The notes under the pieces: model-generated | What the model was told of the DNA's origin: nothing | Seen by the model: the letters and a program-made list of their open reading frames with translations, nothing else | Databases searched by the model: none | DNA from: Methylomagnum ishizawai | GTDB taxonomy: Bacteria > Pseudomonadota > Gammaproteobacteria > Methylococcales > Methylococcaceae | Assembly: GCF_019670005.1 (NCBI RefSeq) | Contig: NZ_AP019783.1 | Coordinates: 4,366,150-4,430,149, forward strand | Reading direction: 5' to 3' | DNA: 64,000 bases | Program-made: the position numbers and the translations under genes | Shown: positions 58,662 through 64,000 of the stretch, in pieces | Layout of the letters: every line of letters begins with the position of its first letter | Numbering within the stretch: the stretch's first letter is position 1

Positions 58662-61133
58662 ATGGCCGTCGCCAGCCCCGAGCCGGTCGGTTTCCAACCC
58701 CGGCATTACCGCATCGAACACGCCTTACGGCGGCGGGTGCGTATCCTGGTTCCCGCGCTCCGCAAGGATTTCGAGCGCAGCTATATCCTCGACATCCTGC
58801 TGCGCAAGCGCCCCGGCGTGAGGGAAGTCCGCGCCGTGCCGGAAATCGGCTCGGTGGTGGTGCATTTCGACCCGGCCCGCTTGCCCAGGGCCAACCTCCT
58901 GACCCTGCTGGACGCGGTGATCCCGAACCTGGGCCAAGGCCAAACCGCGCCCCGGCCCGACGGCGGCGGCACCGAAGCCTCTGGCGAGGTGAAGGAAGTC
59001 AGCTTCGCCGTGGAAGGCATGACCTGCGCTTCCTGCGCCTTGTTGATCGAGATTTCGCTGCGGCGCGACCCGCGCATCCAGGACGCCCGCGTCAATCTGG
59101 CTTCGCAATCCGCCATGGTGCGCGGTGCCTTGCCCAAGGAGGAGGTCTACGCCTCGGTCGAACGCCTGGGCTACCGCCCCTTGCCGATGGACACCGTGTC
59201 CCAGCGCAAGCTGCTGATGGAACGGGAGCGCCAACATCTGGCCGAAGCCAAGCGCAAAGCCGTGTGGGCGGCGGTCTTGAGCGCCCCCGTCACCGCCATC
59301 GCCATGCTGGAACCCATGGGCGCGTTCTGGCGCTGGGCGCAGTTCCTCCTCAGCACGCCGGTGGTGTTCTGGGCCGGGAAAGCCTTCTTCACCAAAGCCT
59401 TGAAGCTCGCCAAGCAGCGCAAGGCCAATATGGACAGCCTGATCGTCTTGGGCGTGGGCGCGGCCTACGCCTACAGCATGGCCTCGATCTTCTTCCAGCG
59501 GCCCTATCTTTATTTCGACGCGGCGGCGGGCATCATCTGTTTCGTGTTGATCGGGCGCTATCTGGAGGAAAAAGCCAAGGGCCGCGCCCACGAAGCCATC
59601 CGCCGCTTGCTCGACCTGCAACCCGCCACCGCCAACCTGGTCCGCGAGGACGGCGAAATCGTCACCGTCCCGGTCGATGCTCTCCAACCCGGCGCTATCA
59701 TCCTGATCCGCCCCGGCGAGAAGATTCCCACCGACGGCCTGGTGATCGAGGGGCTGTCCACCGTGGACGAAGCGATGCTGACCGGCGAAAGCCTGCCGGT
59801 GGTGAAGGAGGCGGGCCATCCCGTCACCGGCGGCTGCGTCAACGGCAACGGGGCGCTGAAAGTGCGGGTGGACGCGGTCGGCGCGGATACCGTCCTGGCC
59901 GGCATCATCCACATGGTGGAACAGGCGCAATCGTCCAAGCTGCCGATACAGAAGCTGGTGGACCAGATTTCCGGGGTGTTCGTGCCGGGCGTGATGGGCA
60001 TCGGCGCGTTGACCTTCGCCGGTTGGCTGCTGGCGGGCGCGGGTTTCACCACGGCCTTCGCCAACGCCATCACCGTGCTGCTGATCGCCTGCCCCTGCGC
60101 CCTGGGGCTCGCGACCCCCGCCGCCATCATGGTCGGCACCGGGCAGGCGGCCAAGCGCGGCATCTACATCCGCAACGGCGAGAGCCTGGAAACCGCCACC
60201 CACCTCACCACCATCATCTTCGACAAGACCGGCACCATCACCGAAGGCAAGCCCTACGTCACCGATTTCCGCAATAGCTCGGAACTGGACGAAGGCGAAC
60301 TGCTGGGGCTGATCGCGGCGGCGGAATCGCAATCCGAGCATTTCCTGGCCAAGGCCGTGGTGGCCTATGCCAAGGAATTGGGCGGGGCCGTGTACCAAAC
60401 CGAAAGCTTCGCCGCCATTCCAGGCCGGGGCGTGGAGGCGCGGGTCGCGGGCCGGGATTTGCTCGTCGGCAACCGCGCCTGGATGGAAGAATCCGGCATC
60501 GACCTCGACGAACTGCAAGGCCGCGCCTCGACCCTGGCCGAGCAAGGCAAAACCCCGGTGTTCGTCGCCCTGGACGGCCAAGCGGCGGCGCTGTTCGGCA
60601 TCGCCGACCGGCCACGCGCCGATGCCGGGGAGGCCATCGCCCGCCTGCACCGGTTGGGCGTCAAGACCCTGATGGTGACGGGCGACACCGAAGCCACGGC
60701 CCGCTATGTGGCCGGGCAAGTGGGCATCGACGCCGTCATCGCCCACGCCCGCCCCGAGCGCAAGTTGGAAATCGTCAACGAACTCAAGCTCCAGGGCGCG
60801 AAGGTCGGCATGATCGGCGACGGCATCAACGACGCCCCCGCCCTCGCCGCCGCCGATGTCGGTTTCGCCATCGGCACCGGCACCGATGTCGCCATCGAGA
60901 CCGCCGACCTGACCCTGGTCAACGGCGATATCACCAAGGTGGCCGACGCCATGGAACTGAGCGGCTTCACCATCAAGGTCATCAAGCAGAACCTGTTCTG
61001 GGCCTTCGGCTACAACACCTTGTCGATCCCGGTCGCGGCCTTCGGCCGGCTCAACCCCATGGTGGCCTCGCTGGCGATGGCGCTGAGTTCGGTGTCGGTG
61101 GTGATGAATTCCTTGCGCTTGCAGAGCAAATAA
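58662..61133 (+). CDS. copA: Copper-translocating P1B-type ATPase
   Basis: The protein is 823 residues. A degenerate HMA2-like domain (~15-85) precedes a true HMA domain with GMTC122-AS-C125. Then come the membrane and actuator parts (MLTGESLP), the CPC motif C477-P-C479 in the transport helix, the phosphorylated Asp521 in DKTGT, and a hinge GDGINDAP. This is the full pattern of a Cu(I)-exporting P1B-1 ATPase, which removes copper to the periplasm or supplies it to copper enzymes. It follows the HMA2 gene by 18 bases and ends a metal cluster with the small Cys-rich and His/Met-rich genes. Confidence 0.95.
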   Translation: MAVASPEPVGFQPRHYRIEHALRRRVRILVPALRKDFERSYILDILLRKRPGVREVRAVPEIGSVVVHFDPARLPRANLLTLLDAVIPNLGQGQTAPRPDGGGTEASGEVKEVSFAVEGMTCASCALLIEISLRRDPRIQDARVNLASQSAMVRGALPKEEVYASVERLGYRPLPMDTVSQRKLLMERERQHLAEAKRKAVWAAVLSAPVTAIAMLEPMGAFWRWAQFLLSTPVVFWAGKAFFTKALKLAKQRKANMDSLIVLGVGAAYAYSMASIFFQRPYLYFDAAAGIICFVLIGRYLEEKAKGRAHEAIRRLLDLQPATANLVREDGEIVTVPVDALQPGAIILIRPGEKIPTDGLVIEGLSTVDEAMLTGESLPVVKEAGHPVTGGCVNGNGALKVRVDAVGADTVLAGIIHMVEQAQSSKLPIQKLVDQISGVFVPGVMGIGALTFAGWLLAGAGFTTAFANAITVLLIACPCALGLATPAAIMVGTGQAAKRGIYIRNGESLETATHLTTIIFDKTGTITEGKPYVTDFRNSSELDEGELLGLIAAAESQSEHFLAKAVVAYAKELGGAVYQTESFAAIPGRGVEARVAGRDLLVGNRAWMEESGIDLDELQGRASTLAEQGKTPVFVALDGQAAALFGIADRPRADAGEAIARLHRLGVKTLMVTGDTEATARYVAGQVGIDAVIAHARPERKLEIVNELKLQGAKVGMIGDGINDAPALAAADVGFAIGTGTDVAIETADLTLVNGDITKVADAMELSGFTIKVIKQNLFWAFGYNTLSIPVAAFGRLNPMVASLAMALSSVSVVMNSLRLQSK

Positions 61134-61139
61134 CCTCCC

Positions 61140-61664
61140 ATGAAGCGCGTCATCGTCTTCCTCGACTACAGCAATTTCCATCTGTCGCTCTGCAATTTCA
61201 GCGGCGGCGAATTCCCCGACCGCAAGCGCTTCGATTTCAGCGGCTTCGTGCAGGCCATCACCGCTGGGATGGACCTCATCAAGGTCTATTTCGTCTGTTC
61301 CAGTTCCAGCAGCACCGGCGGCGGGCTACAGCGCTTCTACGATTGGCTGGACGGGCAGGAATATTTCTATGTGAAGCAGTTCGAGCGCCGGGCCAACGAC
61401 CAGGGCGAACACCGGGAAAAGCAGGTGGATGTGTACCTGGCCTGCCAGGTGGTGGCCCTGGCCTACGAGAACGCCTACGACATCGCCATCATCGTCAGCG
61501 GCGACGAGGACTACGTCCCGGCCATCGAGATCGTGCAGCAGAAGGGGAAGATCGTGACCGTGGTGTCGTCGTCGGTGATGCTGAGCGACCAGCTGCGGCG
61601 GAAGGCGGACAAGGTGGTGCTGATCGATGGGGAAGGGTTGGATTGCCAGCGGTTTTTTTCTTGA
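61140..61664 (+). CDS. NYN-domain (LabA/DUF88) nuclease-like protein
   Basis: The protein is 174 residues. It has the PIN-like NYN fold: VIVFLDYSNF with the first Asp, then REKQVDVYLACQVV with another acidic residue, and IIVSGDEDYVPAIEIV with a cluster of acidic residues. NYN proteins are often RNases acting on tRNA or mRNA. The ATG lies six bases after the copA stop, suggesting co-transcription, though a functional link with copper is not evident. Confidence 0.85.
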   Translation: MKRVIVFLDYSNFHLSLCNFSGGEFPDRKRFDFSGFVQAITAGMDLIKVYFVCSSSSSTGGGLQRFYDWLDGQEYFYVKQFERRANDQGEHREKQVDVYLACQVVALAYENAYDIAIIVSGDEDYVPAIEIVQQKGKIVTVVSSSVMLSDQLRRKADKVVLIDGEGLDCQRFFS

Positions 61665-61671
61665 TCCGATC

Positions 61672-61712
61672 CAAGGGCGGAATACGCCGGATGACCGGCT
61701 ATTCCGCCCTTG
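61672..61712. terminator. Convergent terminator
   Basis: A 13-bp perfect stem (61672-61684 with 61700-61712) with a 15-base loop lies between the convergent NYN and small secreted-protein genes. T-rich tracts nearby (GGTTTTTTTC at 61651-61660) overlap the NYN stop region. Confidence 0.6.
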
Positions 61713-61752
61713 ATCCTAGGATGGCCTTGGGGCTTGCATCGCTGGCGGACGA

Positions 61753-62040
61753 TCATTCACCGCACAGGGTGGGTCCACCGCAACGATTGGGCACGCTTTC
61801 CTTGCATTTTTCATAATAGGCTTGGCAAGCCGCGGCACCGTTATTGTCGACGCATACCTTGTTTTCCCTGTCGCAACCCGCCGATAGCTTTTTCAGGCAG
61901 GTTTCACACTTGGCTTCGTCCTTGGCCAACAGCAGGCGCGGGTCGAATCCCGCCAAGGGATCGGCGCCCGCGAAGCAAGAGGCCGGCACCGCCAACGCCA
62001 AGAACAACCCAAGCGCGGTCAGCGTATTCCTGAGCTTCAT
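61753..62040 (-). CDS. Small secreted Cys-rich protein
   Basis: The protein is 95 residues. The start at 62040 has GGAG eight bases upstream and a clear signal peptide (LTALGLFLALAVPASCFA|GADP). The mature part has eight Cys, in CETCLKKL, GCDRENKVC, ACQAYYEKC and RCGGPTLC, so a disulphide-rich or metal-binding periplasmic protein is likely. I do not recognise the family. A 29-residue basic ORF lies just upstream in the same direction. Confidence 0.65.
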   Translation of the reverse strand: MKLRNTLTALGLFLALAVPASCFAGADPLAGFDPRLLLAKDEAKCETCLKKLSAGCDRENKVCVDNNGAAACQAYYEKCKESVPNRCGGPTLCGE

Positions 62041-62045
62041 TGGAT

Positions 62046-62135
62046 TCACTCCGCGATCTTGGTGGGCTTGGGTTTGCGTTTGGGTTTACCTTTGCTTTCC
62101 TTTCTCGGACTGTTGCCCTTCATCTGCGCGTTCAT
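62046..62135 (-). CDS. Tiny Lys/Arg-rich ORF
   Basis: The frame encodes 29 residues from ATG 62135 to a TGA at 62046-62048. The composition is very basic (PRKESKGKPKRKPKPTK) with no hydrophobic segment. AGGA lies about eight bases upstream of the ATG, a credible ribosome site. It ends five bases before the start of the small Cys-rich gene, so the two could be coupled. Many genomes carry such tiny basic proteins (ribosome or nucleic-acid associated), but no family can be proved. Confidence 0.4.
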   Translation of the reverse strand: MNAQMKGNSPRKESKGKPKRKPKPTKIAE

Positions 62136-62288
62136 GGTTCGCTTCCTGTTCGAATAGGCGAAAATCCGCCTCCACCTATCATGCGCCTAATCGTCGATGG
62201 GAGAAATAGGCTTCGCGGACGGATAGCCCGCCGGGAGCCACCGCGCCCGGACGACCAGGATACCGGCCTACCGGGCTTCAGAACGGCA

Positions 62289-64000
62289 TTACTCTCCCAC
62301 CGCCTTCCGCCGCGCCCCATACAACCGCGCATAGACCCCATTCCGGGCCATCAGCGCCTCATGGCTCCCCTCCTCCGCGATCTTGCCCTCCTCGAATACG
62401 AACAGCCTATCGGCATGGCGGATGGCGCTGAGCCGGTGGGCCACGATCAAGGTGGTGCGGTGGGCCAGGAATTCGTCCAGGGCATCGTACAAGCGGGCCT
62501 CGGTCACGTTGTCCACCGCCGAGGTCGCCTCGTCCAGGATCACCACCTTGGGCTCGGCCAGCACCATCCGGGCGATGGCGAGGCGCTGGCGTTGCCCGCC
62601 CGACAAGCGCATCCCGGCCCGCCCCACCACGGTATCCAAGCCGGCCGGCGCGGCCTCGATGGTGTCCCGCAACTGGGCGATTTCCAAGGCCCGCCACAGC
62701 GCCGCCTCGTCGGTATCGCGCCCCAGGGTGAGATTGGCCCGCACCGTGTCGTTGAACAGCACCGGGTGCTGCAACACCGTCACCACATGCTCGCGCACCA
62801 CGTCCATGCCGATGCGCTCGATAGGCTCGCCGTCGTAGAAAATCCGCCCGGCGGTCGCCGGATACAGCCCGATCAAGACCTGCACCAAGGTCGATTTGCC
62901 GCCGCCGCTGGCCCCGATCAGGGCGATCTTCTGCCCCGGCGCGATGTCCATGTCGATGCCCTTCAACACCTCCGCGCCGTTGGGATAGGCGAAACGCAAG
63001 CCGCGGATACGCAGGCCCACCGTGTCCTTGCCCGCGAAGGGATCGGCGAGGCGGGGATATTCCGGTTCGTGCTGCAAGCCTTGCAGGCGGTCCAGCCGTT
63101 CCAGCGCGGCCTTGGCCCCGAACAGCGCGTATTGCAAGCCCAGAATCTCCTGCACCGGCGACATCATGAACCAGAGATACCCCGACACCGCCATCATCTG
63201 CCCGACCGTCAGGTCCGAATACACCACCATGAACAAGGCCAACCCCCGGAACAGGTCGAATCCGGCCTGGAACACCAGGAAGCTCAAACGGCTGGCGACA
63301 TCGCTCTTCCAGACATAGGCGGCGGAGGTTTCCCGCACCGTGCGGGCGGCGGCGATCAAGCGTTCCAGGTAGTGATGTTCGCGGTTGCTGGCGCGGATTT
63401 GGTGGATGGCGTCGAGGGTTTCGGTGAGGGCCGATTGGAACACGCCGATGGCCTCGTTCTCCTCGCGCTTGAGGCGCTTGACCCGCTTGCCCATGGCCTG
63501 GGCGAAGAAGATCACCACCGGATTCAACAGCAGGATGAACAAGGCCAGTTGCCAATGCATCCACACCAGCACGGTGGCGGTGCCGCACAAGGCCAGTACC
63601 GCCACCACGAAGCGCGAAATCACCCCGCCGACGAAGTTGTCGAGGGTGTCGAGGTCGGTGACGAGATGGGTGACCACCGCGCCGCTGCCGAGGGTCTCGT
63701 ATTCGGCCATGGAGATGCGCCGCAACCGGCCTATCAGGCGATAGCGGATGCGGAACACGATGTCCTTGCCGATGAGGCTGAATTGGCGCGATTGCACCAC
63801 GTTGAACAGGGTCGCGACCAGCCGCAGCAGCAAGGTCGCGACCAGGAGGACGGTGATATAGAGGACCGGGCCGTGCCATTCCTCCGGGAACAGCCGGTCC
63901 ATCCAATAGACGCAGGGGCCGGGCTTGCCGAGCAAGACCTCGTCCACCAGCAAGGGCATGAGCAAGGGCACCGGCACCGCCGCCGAGGCCGCGCCGATGG
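62289..64000 (-). CDS. ABC exporter (fused permease-ATPase), N-terminus outside the window
   Basis: At least 570 residues are present and the frame is open to the window edge. The first ~310 residues are a six-helix ABC transporter membrane domain (LLMPLLVDEVLL, then LVTDLDTLDNFVGGV). The rest is the nucleotide-binding domain with Walker A GASGGGKST, signature LSGGQRQRLAIAR, Walker B VVILDEATSAVDN and switch His in IVAHRLS. It belongs to the MsbA/HlyB-type exporters. A lipid, peptide or drug is possible. No substrate can be assigned from this fragment. Confidence 0.93.
   Translation of the reverse strand, partial: IGAASAAVPVPLLMPLLVDEVLLGKPGPCVYWMDRLFPEEWHGPVLYITVLLVATLLLRLVATLFNVVQSRQFSLIGKDIVFRIRYRLIGRLRRISMAEYETLGSGAVVTHLVTDLDTLDNFVGGVISRFVVAVLALCGTATVLVWMHWQLALFILLLNPVVIFFAQAMGKRVKRLKREENEAIGVFQSALTETLDAIHQIRASNREHHYLERLIAAARTVRETSAAYVWKSDVASRLSFLVFQAGFDLFRGLALFMVVYSDLTVGQMMAVSGYLWFMMSPVQEILGLQYALFGAKAALERLDRLQGLQHEPEYPRLADPFAGKDTVGLRIRGLRFAYPNGAEVLKGIDMDIAPGQKIALIGASGGGKSTLVQVLIGLYPATAGRIFYDGEPIERIGMDVVREHVVTVLQHPVLFNDTVRANLTLGRDTDEAALWRALEIAQLRDTIEAAPAGLDTVVGRAGMRLSGGQRQRLAIARMVLAEPKVVILDEATSAVDNVTEARLYDALDEFLAHRTTLIVAHRLSAIRHADRLFVFEEGKIAEEGSHEALMARNGVYARLYGARRKAVGE

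Overview
The window is a 64-kb piece of a high-G+C chromosome, most likely from a gammaproteobacterium. It carries darP/yjgA, a PEP-CTERM surface protein, a TonB system, Cus/Cop copper efflux genes and tRNA-Lys(TTT). The heavy copper theme (CusA, an OprC-like copper receptor, a CopA-type ATPase, a cupredoxin fusion, His/Met-rich proteins) would suit a methanotroph such as a Methylococcaceae member. That placement is inference: no methane-oxidation gene is present.

Region 1 (1-5.4 kb) holds the end of a CARDB-type protein, a CusA-type RND pump, a small cyclic-nucleotide-binding protein, a class II glutamine amidotransferase and DarP. Region 2 (5.5-11.1 kb) is surface related: a 1424-residue SdrD-repeat protein with a bizarre Asp/Lys/Ser/Gly tail, and a PEP-CTERM protein. 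Region 3 (11.3-18.9 kb) has an EF-G-like GTPase, a three-gene dlt-like cluster (adenylation enzyme, carrier protein, MBOAT-like membrane protein), a YbiR-like permease and a small unknown gene.

Region 4 (19.3-41.3 kb) is the most striking part. It is a 22-kb run of genes on the minus strand. In transcription order: three tandem DUF4132 giants (the first with a WGR domain), an OLD/PARIS-like AAA ATPase plus DUF3226 TOPRIM pair, a MoxR AAA+ ATPase, a DUF5682 protein, an Hsp70-TIR fusion, a vWA protein and a SWIM zinc-finger protein. Several junctions are ATGA overlaps. The MoxR/DUF5682/vWA/SWIM/DUF4132 genes look like one multi-component system. The AT-rich Hsp70-TIR gene and the AAA/DUF3226 pair look like immune modules inserted into it. 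An IS66-like remnant lies beyond one end; an ISAzo13 element, an IS630 element and tRNA-Lys lie beyond the other, so the whole block resembles a defence island.

Region 5 (44.5-64 kb) returns to core-like and copper genes: tRNA-Lys, a lipoprotein, an L,D-transpeptidase, a secreted Cys-rich protein, an OprC-like copper TonB receptor and a divergent DUF3450-ExbB-ExbD-TonB-TPR operon with an unusual ExbB fusion. A copper cluster follows: a TauE/SafE-cupredoxin-His-tail fusion, a small membrane protein, a Cys-rich metal-binding protein, a His/Met-rich protein, an HMA2 protein and a CopA ATPase. An NYN nuclease-like gene, small secreted or basic proteins and the end of an ABC exporter close the window.
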